Shown here piece after piece: positions 33,456-42,191 of a stretch of DNA of 64,000 nt; position 1 is the stretch's first letter; each line of letters begins with the position of its first letter. Position numbers and translations under genes: made by a program. Location of the stretch: contig NZ_RBCJ01000002.1 in assembly GCF_003626755.1 (NCBI RefSeq), positions 806,001 to 870,000 of the forward strand, written 5' to 3'. The stretch comes from Ulvibacterium marinum (GTDB lineage: Bacteria > Bacteroidota > Bacteroidia > Flavobacteriales > Flavobacteriaceae). Under the pieces are notes generated by a model. The model searched no databases. It saw only the letters and a list, made by a program, of their open reading frames with translations, and was not told where the DNA came from.

Positions 33456-36236
33456 ATGGCAACTCTTTTAGATAGCAACCCCAAGGAAAACATCATTATC
33501 AAAGGTGCCAAGTTGCACAATTTGAAGAATATAGACGTTGTAATCCCTAGAAACAAGCTAGTTGTAATCACCGGCCTTTCCGGTTCCGGGAAGTCGAGTT
33601 TGGCCTTTGATACATTGTATGCTGAAGGCCAGCGAAGATATGTGGAAAGTCTTTCTTCCTATGCACGCCAGTTTTTAGGAAAATTGGACAAGCCTAAAGT
33701 GGATTATATCAAAGGGATAGCCCCAGCGATTGCCATAGAACAAAAAGTGAACTCAACCAATCCCAGGTCTACCGTTGGCACCACTACCGAAATTTACGAT
33801 TATCTTAAGTTGTTATATGCCCGTATTGGAAAGACCATATCACCAATTTCTGGGAAGCAGGTCAAAAAAAATACGGTTACGGACGTCATACAACATATAA
33901 AAGGGTATGCCGAAGGTGAAAAACTTTTGCTATTGGCCCCTGTACAAATTAAACCTGATAGAAATCCCATAAAATCGCTTCAACTTTTTTCCAAACAGGG
34001 GTATGCCAGGATAAAACATAAGGGAGAGGTCATACGCATTGATAACGCACCCAACGATATTGGTCGGGAATTCCATTTGGTAGTGGATCGTATTATCACC
34101 AAAAATGATGAAGATTTTTATAATCGATTAGCCAATGCGGTGGATACGGCATTTTTTGAAGGCAAGGGTGAATGCATCATTGAGGAACTCGCCACTGGAG
34201 GACAAGTAAAGTTCAGTAATACCTTTGAACTGGATGGTATGCAGTTCTTGGAACCTAATGTTCATCTGTTCAGTTTTAACAATCCATATGGAGCTTGCCC
34301 AAAATGTGAAGGGTATGGTGATGTAATCGGTATAGACGAAGATTTGGTAGTTCCCAATACCTCCCTGTCCGTTTATGAAAATGCGATCTTCCCCTGGCGC
34401 GGAGAGAGTATGGGTTGGTATCGGGACCAGTTGGTGAATACGGCCTATAAATTCGATTTCCCTATTCATAAACCTTGGTTTCAATTGTCCGAGGAACAAA
34501 AGCAATTGGTCTGGGACGGGAACGAACATTTTACCGGGCTCAACAAATTCTTTGGCCAACTTGAGGAGAAAAGCTATAAAATACAGAATAGGGTAATGCT
34601 TTCCCGCTATCGAGGTAAGACCAAATGCAATAGCTGCAAAGGGAAAAGACTACGCAAGGAGACCGATTATGTAAAAGTAGATGGAAAATCGATTTCCGAC
34701 CTCGTGGAACTTTCCATAAAAAAATTGGTCCTGTTCTTTGAAGGATTGGAATTATCGGAGCACGACCAAAAAATTGCTTCCCGTTTATTGAAGGAAATCA
34801 ATACCCGTTTGGGTTTTTTGGAGAAGGTAGGCTTAAGTTATCTAACACTCAATCGCAAATCGAACACCCTTTCGGGAGGCGAAAGCCAGCGCATCAACCT
34901 GGCCACTTCGTTAGGAAGCAGTTTGGTAGGATCCATGTATATTTTGGATGAGCCCAGTATTGGACTGCATCCCAAGGATACAGAGAATCTGATTGAAGTA
35001 CTCAAATCTTTACGCGATTTGGGCAATACTGTCATCGTTGTAGAACACGATGAGGATATTATGAAAGCTGCCGATGAAGTTATCGATATTGGTCCAGAGG
35101 CAGGCACTCACGGCGGTGAAGTAGTAGCCTATGGCCCCTTAAGTGAAATACTGAAATCACAATCGCTTACCGCCAGCTACCTGAACGGTTCCGAAGAAAT
35201 ATCGGTACCCAAAGAACGGAGGACCTCAAAAAATCATATTGAAATTAAGGGCGCGCGGGAAAATAACCTTAAAAATATTGATGTTACCTTTCCTTTAAAT
35301 ATGCTTACCGTGGTTACCGGCGTTTCTGGTAGTGGTAAAAGTACTTTAGTAAAAAAACTACTTTATCCCATTATTTTGAAGAAAGTGGGAGGTTATGGTG
35401 AAAAAGCGGGACAGTTTACCTCGGCCGATGGGAAATATCAAAGTATCAAACATGTGGAGTTCGTAGACCAGAATCCTATTGGTCGATCATCACGCTCCAA
35501 TCCGGTTACCTATATCAAAGCTTATGACGACATACGGTCTTTGTTCGCCACACAGAAATTGAGCAAGATTCGCGGATATCAAGCCAAGCACTTTTCCTTT
35601 AATGTGGATGGCGGCCGTTGCGAAAAATGTAAGGGGGAAGGTGAGATTACCGTAGAAATGCAATTTATGGCCGATGTGCATTTGGAATGCGATACTTGTG
35701 GCGGCAAGCGGTTCAAAAAAGAAGTATTGGAAGTAAAGTTTAATGACGCATCCATTAGTGATGTATTAAACATGACCATTGACGATGCCATTGTCTTTTT
35801 TGAGCATGGAAAACAGACGAAGATCGTTACCAAATTAAAGCCTTTGCAGGATGTGGGGCTGGGTTATGTAACCTTGGGACAGTCCTCCTCTACCCTTTCC
35901 GGTGGTGAGGCGCAACGGATTAAACTTGCCTCTTTTTTGGTAAAAGGAACCACGAAGGACAAGGCTTTGTTCATTTTTGATGAACCCACAACCGGACTTC
36001 ACTTCCATGACATCAAGAAACTGCTGAAATCTTTTGATGCCCTACTGAGCCGTGGCCATTCCATAGTGGTCATCGAGCACAATATTGAACTCATAAAATG
36101 TGCCGATTACATCATTGACTTAGGACCTGAAGGTGGGGAAAATGGTGGTAATCTTATGGTTCAGGGTACGCCAGAGGAAGTGATACAAAGCAAAAAGTCT
36201 TATACCGCGAAGTACTTAAGGGAGAAATTAGGTTAG
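33456..36236 (+). CDS. uvrA: UvrABC excinuclease subunit A
   Basis: 926 residues from the ATG at 33456; the promoter box just upstream rules out longer forms. Two ABC ATPase halves are complete: Walker [10 protein letters not shown] near residue 40 and GVSGSGKST near 620, signature motifs [12 protein letters not shown] and [12 protein letters not shown], and ATPase switches EHDEDI and EHNIEL. Zinc-binding CxxC pairs occur near 280 (CPKC), 391 (CNSC), 721 (CEKC) and 745 (CDTC). UvrA dimers find bulky lesions and load UvrB in nucleotide excision repair. Length is normal. It stands alone, with the convergent lipoprotein gene ending six bases after its stop. Confidence 0.97.
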   Translation: MATLLDSNPKENIIIKGAKLHNLKNIDVVIPRNKLVVITGLSGSGKSSLAFDTLYAEGQRRYVESLSSYARQFLGKLDKPKVDYIKGIAPAIAIEQKVNSTNPRSTVGTTTEIYDYLKLLYARIGKTISPISGKQVKKNTVTDVIQHIKGYAEGEKLLLLAPVQIKPDRNPIKSLQLFSKQGYARIKHKGEVIRIDNAPNDIGREFHLVVDRIITKNDEDFYNRLANAVDTAFFEGKGECIIEELATGGQVKFSNTFELDGMQFLEPNVHLFSFNNPYGACPKCEGYGDVIGIDEDLVVPNTSLSVYENAIFPWRGESMGWYRDQLVNTAYKFDFPIHKPWFQLSEEQKQLVWDGNEHFTGLNKFFGQLEEKSYKIQNRVMLSRYRGKTKCNSCKGKRLRKETDYVKVDGKSISDLVELSIKKLVLFFEGLELSEHDQKIASRLLKEINTRLGFLEKVGLSYLTLNRKSNTLSGGESQRINLATSLGSSLVGSMYILDEPSIGLHPKDTENLIEVLKSLRDLGNTVIVVEHDEDIMKAADEVIDIGPEAGTHGGEVVAYGPLSEILKSQSLTASYLNGSEEISVPKERRTSKNHIEIKGARENNLKNIDVTFPLNMLTVVTGVSGSGKSTLVKKLLYPIILKKVGGYGEKAGQFTSADGKYQSIKHVEFVDQNPIGRSSRSNPVTYIKAYDDIRSLFATQKLSKIRGYQAKHFSFNVDGGRCEKCKGEGEITVEMQFMADVHLECDTCGGKRFKKEVLEVKFNDASISDVLNMTIDDAIVFFEHGKQTKIVTKLKPLQDVGLGYVTLGQSSSTLSGGEAQRIKLASFLVKGTTKDKALFIFDEPTTGLHFHDIKKLLKSFDALLSRGHSIVVIEHNIELIKCADYIIDLGPEGGENGGNLMVQGTPEEVIQSKKSYTAKYLREKLG

Positions 36237-36241
36237 GAAAA

Positions 36242-37003
36242 TTATGAAGGGGTGTCCTTTTTACTTATGGATTGAATCAAGCTTTTAATTTTGGACAAGG
36301 AGTTCTTTATTTTTTCCGACTCGCACTTCTTATTCAATAAATCGATTTTTCTCTCTAGTAAATTAAAGTTAGCATCTGGATATAACTCAATCAATCTCGT
36401 GAAATACTTGTTTATACCCTCAGCTAGTAATTCCTTCCCTTCCTCTGAAAACGAATTTTCATTGTTTATCTCATCAAGATATATATTGAAGTTACTTATA
36501 AGAGTACTTATGTTTGTATTAATATTGTTCTGTGCTCTGACAGAATTTGGATCGTCAGAACTTGCTTTGATATTATCATTCCCAAGTTTAAAATATTTTA
36601 ATTGTAGTCCGAGCCCAAACTGCCAAACCCTAAGTAATTCTACATCGTACAAATATTTATCCTGTAAATCACGCGCTTGGTAAATGTCCTGCATGTCCCT
36701 CCAATGTCTAAAAAACTCAGTCGCAACTCCATTCCTGTGCTTTAATCCCAATTGCTCATCATCAAGGACTACTTCATAGTTTTGATGATCAGTTAGCTTT
36801 TCAACTATTGCTCTGGTCTCAGGGTCTTTAAACGAAGGTAACTTTTCATCATCATCATATCCAAAATTCAATTCAAGTGTAACTTTCTTATAATCATTGG
36901 TATCCCAATACCTTTTCTGCATTGGAAATCTGGGTTCCTCAGTTTTGCAACTAACTATTATTAAGCATAAGAGCGTCAAAATGACAATTTTAAATCTATC
37001 CAT
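36242..37003 (-). CDS. Lipoprotein of unknown function
   Basis: 253 residues with a lipoprotein signal (LIIVSC, Cys19) and an otherwise helical, charged mature part (LQDKYLYDVELLRVWQF, NNINTNISTLISNFNIYLDEI, INKYFTRLIELYPDANF). No family is recognised. Its start overlaps the end of the HExxH membrane protein gene upstream by eight bases, so the two are co-translated. Both genes are visibly more A+T-rich than neighbours such as uvrA and use AT-ending codons, which hints at separate origin. Confidence 0.72.
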   Translation of the reverse strand: MDRFKIVILTLLCLIIVSCKTEEPRFPMQKRYWDTNDYKKVTLELNFGYDDDEKLPSFKDPETRAIVEKLTDHQNYEVVLDDEQLGLKHRNGVATEFFRHWRDMQDIYQARDLQDKYLYDVELLRVWQFGLGLQLKYFKLGNDNIKASSDDPNSVRAQNNINTNISTLISNFNIYLDEINNENSFSEEGKELLAEGINKYFTRLIELYPDANFNLLERKIDLLNKKCESEKIKNSLSKIKSLIQSISKKDTPS

Positions 37004-37691
37004 TGATGGGAACTTTTGGTTTTTTATATTCAGAAAACAAATTTAACAAACTGTCTATTGTCTTTTCATATTCCTTCTGTTTACTAAAAACATAACTATG
37101 GAAAGTATCGTAGTCATATTTCTTTTGAAACTTTCGTTCTTCTCGCAACGTAGTAAGAATTATTTTATGAATTTCATTTTTACTTGGCTTTTTTAAAAGA
37201 GCTAATTTTTGTCTAGTTTTTCGCGCAAATAATTCAGTGATTTTAAAATGATAAATTTCATGAGTCAATAATTCATGACTGTTAGAATGTGAATTGTAAA
37301 CAAAAGACCTGGACGGATGAAATAAAGCTTCAACGTAAATCGAATCTTCTTCTATTTCACTTTCTATCGTAGTCACTATATATGCAAATCTTTCATTTCC
37401 ATACAACGACTTTTTGAAAAATTCAAGTCCTCTGAAATTTTCGAAAGTAATTTGATCAACCTTTTCATAGTTAATCGGACCTTCATAATCTAAAAAATTT
37501 ACTTTGATAAGAATTATAAACGCAATTCCAACAGGAAGTAGAACAAGAAAACTATACTTCAAAATCTTTTTGAATCTTCTTAGTGGTAGTTTATTCCCCT
37601 TTTTGCTCTCTCCTATTACAATTACTAGTTGATAAAAGACTGGGGAAAAGTAAATTCCTAAAACTAGGATAACTATTAGGGCATCACTCAT
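36996..37691 (-). CDS. Membrane protein with DUF922-like HExxH motif (putative metalloprotease)
   Basis: 231 residues. Two hydrophobic helices at the start (ALIVILVLGIYFSPVFYQLVI and YSFLVLLPVGIAFIILIKV) are followed by an outer or inner domain with LLTHEIYHFKITELFARKTRQK. HEIYH is a standard HExxH zinc motif, and the following pattern (F, E, AR) resembles the DUF922 predicted zinc proteases (HEQGHFDI..E..AR). The rest of that family (mostly secreted, without these helices) is different, so this is a divergent or fused form. It is first in an AT-rich two-gene unit with the lipoprotein, which may be its substrate or helper. Confidence 0.7.
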   Translation of the reverse strand: MSDALIVILVLGIYFSPVFYQLVIVIGESKKGNKLPLRRFKKILKYSFLVLLPVGIAFIILIKVNFLDYEGPINYEKVDQITFENFRGLEFFKKSLYGNERFAYIVTTIESEIEEDSIYVEALFHPSRSFVYNSHSNSHELLTHEIYHFKITELFARKTRQKLALLKKPSKNEIHKIILTTLREERKFQKKYDYDTFHSYVFSKQKEYEKTIDSLLNLFSEYKKPKVPING

Positions 37692-38034
37692 TTAATTGGT
37701 CTTTCCTCATTCACATTCATAATAAGTTGGTATGAATACTAATATACCTGTTTATCTTCAATTTTTCTTGTAGTATATAATTTTAGCTACAATATCCATA
37801 AAGTCAAATTGACTTAAGGTAAGTACGAATGTTGAAAGTAATATTTAAAGCATTGCGGCTTATAAAATATGTTTCTTTTGTCCTCTAAAAAAATTTAAAA
37901 TATATAAAGCATTAAAAAACAAATAGTTAAACTTAGCCATAGTATTTTGGCACGCTGTTTGATTTCTCCTAAGCGGAATGCAAATAGTTGCTTCCAGAAC
38001 TACCCGTCGGCAGACAGGTTTAAAATCGCATATC
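37692..38034. other. AT-rich intergenic region with a possible sigma-54 promoter
   Basis: 343 bases between divergent genes, very AT-rich on the left two-thirds. No reading frame is credible. The right part holds the possible sigma-54 site at 37947; it must also contain the promoter of the HExxH gene on the other strand, for which no clear box was found. Confidence 0.5.
37947..37963 (+). promoter_or_regulatory. Possible sigma-54 (RpoN) promoter
   Basis: TTGGCACGCTGTTTGAT fits the -24/-12 pattern TTGGCAC-N5-TTGC except that the final C is A. The -24 half is perfect. It lies about 72 bases before the ATG of the Arg-rich secreted protein, a reasonable leader length. No enhancer-binding activator gene is in the window, so this is only a candidate. 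Confidence 0.5.
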
Positions 38035-39339
38035 ATGAAACAGTTAGTACTCTTATTTACAGCCCTTGTCTTGGGAACCACGGGTACCCAAGCTGTAAGC
38101 ACGGAAAATAGCACTGCCATAAGCAGTGCCTACCGATTCAATAACTCCTTCATCTTTGTAGAGGATGGTATTACATTTTCGGTTTATCCGGATGGCGAAT
38201 TTGATTTTTATATAGATAACCGCGCTAATTTTGGTGCCAATGTCAATATCGGTCGTTCCAATTTTACATTCAATTCGGGATTCGATTATAATCCTTTCGT
38301 CCAATATGATGACTATGGTGCAGTGATACAAGTAGAGAACGTACCCGTTTTTTATGATCATTATGGACGTGTCGCACAAATCGGCAACATTTTCGTAAAC
38401 TATCGTAATGGTTTTGTATCCCGATTAGGTGGTATGAATGTCTTTTATAATAATGGTGTATACGCCTACCATACCGGTTTTATAAATGTATATAACAGAC
38501 GTTACATCTTTAGACCTTTCCATAGGTTCTTTGTAAGACCAGCATTAGGATTCTGTTTGGTATATAATAGACCGTATCGAAGGTTTTATAGCCCTATCCG
38601 ATACACCTGGTACAGACCGTACCGATATAATAACCGTAGGGCCTATGCCAGAATTGGAAGAGAGCATCGATACAACCGTATCCGTAGGGAACGTGCCCGC
38701 GTCTATAGAAATGACAGAAGGGTAGCTGTACGCCAGAATAATAGCAGGAGAGCCGATGCACTACGTACGGAAAGAGGTGTTACGCGAAGGAACAACAATG
38801 TGGCACGAACCAATCGTTCGGTAACGCAGAGAGGTAATGTTTCCCGAAGCAATACTAGAAGAGCGGAAACCGTCAGAACAGAAAGAGGTGTTACAAGAAG
38901 GGGTAACGTTTCCCGAAACGATGGTAGAACGGTACGTAGGGATGCCGCAATACGTTCCAACAACACTCGAAGAACGGCGGTAGATCGAACTCGAAAAATA
39001 GAGAATCGCAACGTCCGTAAAGCAGACACCAGACCTGCAAGGCAGAGAACGGTTACGCAACGTTCTACAACGGTACGCAATCCTAAGCGGAATGCAGTGA
39101 CTAAAAGAACGGTAACCCAAACGCCAAGGAGCAGAACGGTAACGCGTAGTACCAAGACTTATAAAAGCCCACAAAGGGCAACAACAAATAGATCGGTACG
39201 GAAAGCGGCACCGACAAGAAATAGAAGTAGCAATGTTGCTACCCGTAGCAACTCAAGAAAAAAGGTAAGTAATGCCCCTTCTAGAAGTACAAGGAATAGC
39301 GGAACTAGATCGCAATCCAGAAGTTCCAGGAGGCAATAA
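38035..39339 (+). CDS. Secreted protein with extremely Arg-rich tail
   Basis: 434 residues from the ATG at 38035 (an ATG 19 codons earlier lacks a signal peptide). Signal peptide MKQLVLLFTALVLGTTGTQA, then about 135 residues of beta-like, Asn/Tyr/Phe-rich sequence with repeats (NVNIGRSNFTFNSGFDYNPF, VENVPVFYDHYGRVAQIGNI, FVNYRNGFVSRLGG). From about residue 160 it becomes aromatic and basic, and from about 195 to the end almost every third residue is Arg in low-complexity strings such as RRAETVRTERGVTRRGNVSR. The first part is seen in other flavobacterial proteins of unknown function. The tail would bind polyanions (DNA, LPS, acidic polysaccharide) strongly. A possible sigma-54 promoter lies upstream and a strong terminator follows. 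Confidence 0.82.
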   Translation: MKQLVLLFTALVLGTTGTQAVSTENSTAISSAYRFNNSFIFVEDGITFSVYPDGEFDFYIDNRANFGANVNIGRSNFTFNSGFDYNPFVQYDDYGAVIQVENVPVFYDHYGRVAQIGNIFVNYRNGFVSRLGGMNVFYNNGVYAYHTGFINVYNRRYIFRPFHRFFVRPALGFCLVYNRPYRRFYSPIRYTWYRPYRYNNRRAYARIGREHRYNRIRRERARVYRNDRRVAVRQNNSRRADALRTERGVTRRNNNVARTNRSVTQRGNVSRSNTRRAETVRTERGVTRRGNVSRNDGRTVRRDAAIRSNNTRRTAVDRTRKIENRNVRKADTRPARQRTVTQRSTTVRNPKRNAVTKRTVTQTPRSRTVTRSTKTYKSPQRATTNRSVRKAAPTRNRSSNVATRSNSRKKVSNAPSRSTRNSGTRSQSRSSRRQ

Positions 39340-39369
39340 AAATAGTTTTTAGGTTGGTTAGTTGTTTAG

Positions 39370-39405
39370 CCCCGCAGTTGGATTCGTCCGCTGCGGGGTT
39401 TTTTT
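39370..39405 (+). terminator. Strong rho-independent terminator of the Arg-rich gene
   Basis: Perfect 8-bp stem CCCCGCAG / CTGCGGGG with a 13-base loop, followed by seven T. It ends the transcript 30 bases after the stop codon. Confidence 0.92.
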
Positions 39406-39450
39406 AATTTACTTTAGGAAAACAGGCCAAATCGCACGAACAGATTGGTC

Positions 39451-40920
39451 TTATTCTTTGGGGGGAGTCTTTCCCAGAACCCTGGAAATCAAGTTAAAAA
39501 CATCCTCGGATAGTCTAAACCGATAAATTACAGCTATATAAATGCCCGTTATAAGTATACTCTTGAGCACAATATTTGCAATGGGATGAAAAGGAAATTG
39601 AACAAAATAAAAACCTAAACCCATGAGTAGTAAAAGTGCCAATACCTTGAGGGTTTCCGAGGTAAAAGGTTGAATATTAAATTTGGATTTTACATAAAGT
39701 AGTTTGATCGTATTGTACAGGAAAATGGCCAAAAAGGTACCAAATGCCGCTCCTTCAATACCATAGTTCGGAATGAGCCATAGATTAAATACAATTATAG
39801 AAACCGCAAGAAATACGCCCATAACCAACAAAGTGCGGTAATATTCTGAATTGTACAGAATTGAATTGTTATTCCCTAAAACCGAGTCGTACACTTTTGC
39901 CAATCCAACAAAAAAGACAATGATGAAGCCATTGCGGTATTCTTCCGGAAGCAATAGGTACAAATCCTTTAAGTTGAGTACGATAAGCAAAAACAATAAT
40001 CCCGAAACGATAAAAAGCGTTAAAGAGCTTTTTTGATAGAGCGTTTTTAAAGCAGGAATATCATGTTTCGTTAACAATTCCGCGGTGATAGGATAGGTAA
40101 TCTGATGCATTGATCGAGAGGGAACGATTATGGTTGTCGCAATATAAACGGCCACTCCATAATAAGCTACATTTTCAATTTGGATAAACTGATTGATCAT
40201 AAACTTATCAATTTCCAAAATGATTATGGCCGCCGATCCACCCAAAATAATCAGGGCGCTATAGTTAATAATACTTTTGGTATTTGATGGTAGATTAAAA
40301 GTCAATTTAGGCATCCGAAGCCGATAGGCATACACTTTCATGAGAATCGTCCGAAGCAGATAAAGCGCGACCAACGCTTTCAAAAAAACAGGTACCGATA
40401 TGAGTTCAAAATGGACCAAGACCAAGAGAACCATAACCACAATACGATTGAATACTTCCTTCATAAAATTTCCAAAGACCGATCTCATTTGGACCTTGGC
40501 CCAAGCATAGAATATTTCAAAATACGCCATCGCCATCCCGATCAAAAAAATATACCACACATAATCCCCAACAATAGGATTCTCCCGGGATAAAAAATTG
40601 CCAATGGCATCATAGGCCAAAAAGGAAATAGCAGCAATGGGAAGTACCATCAAAAGGGGTAAAAATAGCATGAGGCTCAGGAAGCTATCGGAATTTTGCC
40701 GGTCAGAAAATGTACTGTAAAACTTAACCAAGGTATTGGGTACACCAAAGGCCAATAATGGCATTAAAATAGCCGAGGTGGAGAGGATTACCGTTACCAG
40801 TCCATAGTATTCGTCGGATAAAAATCGGGTGTATAAAAAGAGGGTGTTTATGGCAGCGATACCAAATCCCAAATAGGTAATCACGGTGTTGCTCAATGAT
40901 TGTTTTAATACTATACCCAT
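39451..40920 (-). CDS. Polysaccharide flippase (Wzx/MATE-like)
   Basis: 489 residues with 12-14 membrane helices spread along the whole length; the start VLKQSLSNTVITYLGFGIAAINTLFLY and the C-terminal FNLWLIPNYGIEGAAFGTFLAIFLY are typical of the oligosaccharide flippase/polysaccharide biosynthesis family. These proteins move lipid-linked sugar repeat units across the inner membrane. Its ATG shares a base with the stop codon of the upstream glycosyltransferase gene (TGATG pattern), so the genes YfhO, GT4 and flippase are translated as a coupled chain; it is the last gene of that unit. Confidence 0.92.
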   Translation of the reverse strand: MGIVLKQSLSNTVITYLGFGIAAINTLFLYTRFLSDEYYGLVTVILSTSAILMPLLAFGVPNTLVKFYSTFSDRQNSDSFLSLMLFLPLLMVLPIAAISFLAYDAIGNFLSRENPIVGDYVWYIFLIGMAMAYFEIFYAWAKVQMRSVFGNFMKEVFNRIVVMVLLVLVHFELISVPVFLKALVALYLLRTILMKVYAYRLRMPKLTFNLPSNTKSIINYSALIILGGSAAIIILEIDKFMINQFIQIENVAYYGVAVYIATTIIVPSRSMHQITYPITAELLTKHDIPALKTLYQKSSLTLFIVSGLLFLLIVLNLKDLYLLLPEEYRNGFIIVFFVGLAKVYDSVLGNNNSILYNSEYYRTLLVMGVFLAVSIIVFNLWLIPNYGIEGAAFGTFLAIFLYNTIKLLYVKSKFNIQPFTSETLKVLALLLLMGLGFYFVQFPFHPIANIVLKSILITGIYIAVIYRFRLSEDVFNLISRVLGKTPPKE

Positions 40921-42191
40921 CAGAGATATTCGGACAGTTGTTCGGTAAGCGCCTTACGACTATACTTTTCCACGTCTTTTGAAACCACATTCAATTTTCC
41001 TTGTTGATATGCGGCAAACCATTCTAAAAGTACATTTTTTAATTGGGAATTATTCTGATAGTCGAACACCCTGCCTGAATGCGTCTTCAAAATAATGGCA
41101 CCTGCCTCCCAATTATTGGGGCCTAAGGCTAAAATAGGCCTTCTGGCTGCCATATATTCAAACAATTTCCCTGGAACAATGCCTTTGGTATCTTCCGAAT
41201 CAATTTCAACCAATAGCAGAATCTGAGCGCGTTGTTGCCTGCGAAGGGCCTGGGCATGGGATACGTATCCTTTCATTTGAATATATGGGGCCAGTTCGTT
41301 TTTGTAAAGATTATCCATGACGTCTTCACTCACTACCCCGATAAACTCCAATTGTAACTCCTTTCTAAAAATCTCGTCTTCCCGGGCAATTTCCGATAGT
41401 ACTTTCCATAGATTGTTTGGGCTGCGGCCCGTGAGTAGAGACCCAATATGGGCAATCGTAAATTTATCATCCAAATCGGCACCTCCTATGTAATCAGAAT
41501 CAAAACCATTGGTTATTAATTCAATAGGCTTATCCGTTAGGGTCCGGAATTCCTTTCGTGTGGTATCGCTTGTAGTAATCAACAAGTCTGCCTCATTGAG
41601 CACCGAGCGTTCCAAAGTTTTATGCTTGTTTTGGGAGGATTTGGTGAGTCTGAGCTTTTTGTGATAACCAATGGAGGTCCAGGGATCTCGGAAATCGGCA
41701 ATCCATTTCACTTGGTGTTCTTGCCTTAATTGCTGTCCAATTAAATGAACGCTATGTGGTGGTCCTGTAGTGATGACCGTTTTGATGTTTTGTTTTTCAA
41801 TAAGTTCAGAAAGGTAAGATACCGAGGGTTTTACCCAATATTTCCTGGCATCGGGGATGAAAAAATTACCCCGAATCCATAACATGGCTTTTTCCAAGGC
41901 AGATTGATTTTTAGTCCGAATAATCCCGGAGCTGATGCGTTTGGTCTTTTTCGTGGATAGGATTTCCGCAAAACGGTAGGGTTCAAAAATCGGTTTTCTA
42001 TGAATTTCAATCCCATCTGGCACTTCATTCAACAAAGAGTTGTCTTGAATAGGGTAATGAGGATTTTCGGGAATAAAAACAATGGGGTCCACCCCAAAAT
42101 CGGGCAAGTATTTTACAAATTTCAACCACCGTTGTACTCCTGGTCCCCCAGCAGGTGGCCAATAGTACGTGATGATAAGCACCCTTTTCAT
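40920..42191 (-). CDS. Family 4 glycosyltransferase
   Basis: 423 residues; I start at the ATG at 42191, which overlaps the YfhO stop (ATGA), instead of 12 codons earlier. The first residues MKRVLIITYYWPPAGGPGVQR give the glycine-rich N-terminal loop of the GT-B fold, and a C-terminal GT1-type donor site is visible: FTIAHIGSLLTGRSPNNLWK, then GIVPGKLFEYMAARRPILALG with the usual E after KLFEY. The enzyme transfers a sugar from a nucleotide to a glycan or lipid acceptor; sugar and linkage cannot be told. It lies between YfhO and the flippase in a coupled operon for surface glycan assembly. Confidence 0.92.
   Translation of the reverse strand: MKRVLIITYYWPPAGGPGVQRWLKFVKYLPDFGVDPIVFIPENPHYPIQDNSLLNEVPDGIEIHRKPIFEPYRFAEILSTKKTKRISSGIIRTKNQSALEKAMLWIRGNFFIPDARKYWVKPSVSYLSELIEKQNIKTVITTGPPHSVHLIGQQLRQEHQVKWIADFRDPWTSIGYHKKLRLTKSSQNKHKTLERSVLNEADLLITTSDTTRKEFRTLTDKPIELITNGFDSDYIGGADLDDKFTIAHIGSLLTGRSPNNLWKVLSEIAREDEIFRKELQLEFIGVVSEDVMDNLYKNELAPYIQMKGYVSHAQALRRQQRAQILLLVEIDSEDTKGIVPGKLFEYMAARRPILALGPNNWEAGAIILKTHSGRVFDYQNNSQLKNVLLEWFAAYQQGKLNVVSKDVEKYSRKALTEQLSEYL

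Noticed and set aside
34128-34559. Minus-strand frame of 143 codons in uvrA
   Set aside because: Lies entirely within highly conserved uvrA coding sequence; shadow frame.
36291-36683. Plus-strand frame of 130 codons opposite the lipoprotein gene
   Set aside because: Ser/Phe/Leu-rich antisense; the minus-strand gene has a lipoprotein signal and couples to its neighbour.
38703-39174. Minus-strand frames of 137-150 codons opposite the Arg-rich tail
   Set aside because: Composition (Leu/Val/Ser runs) is the antisense of Arg codons; no start context or family.
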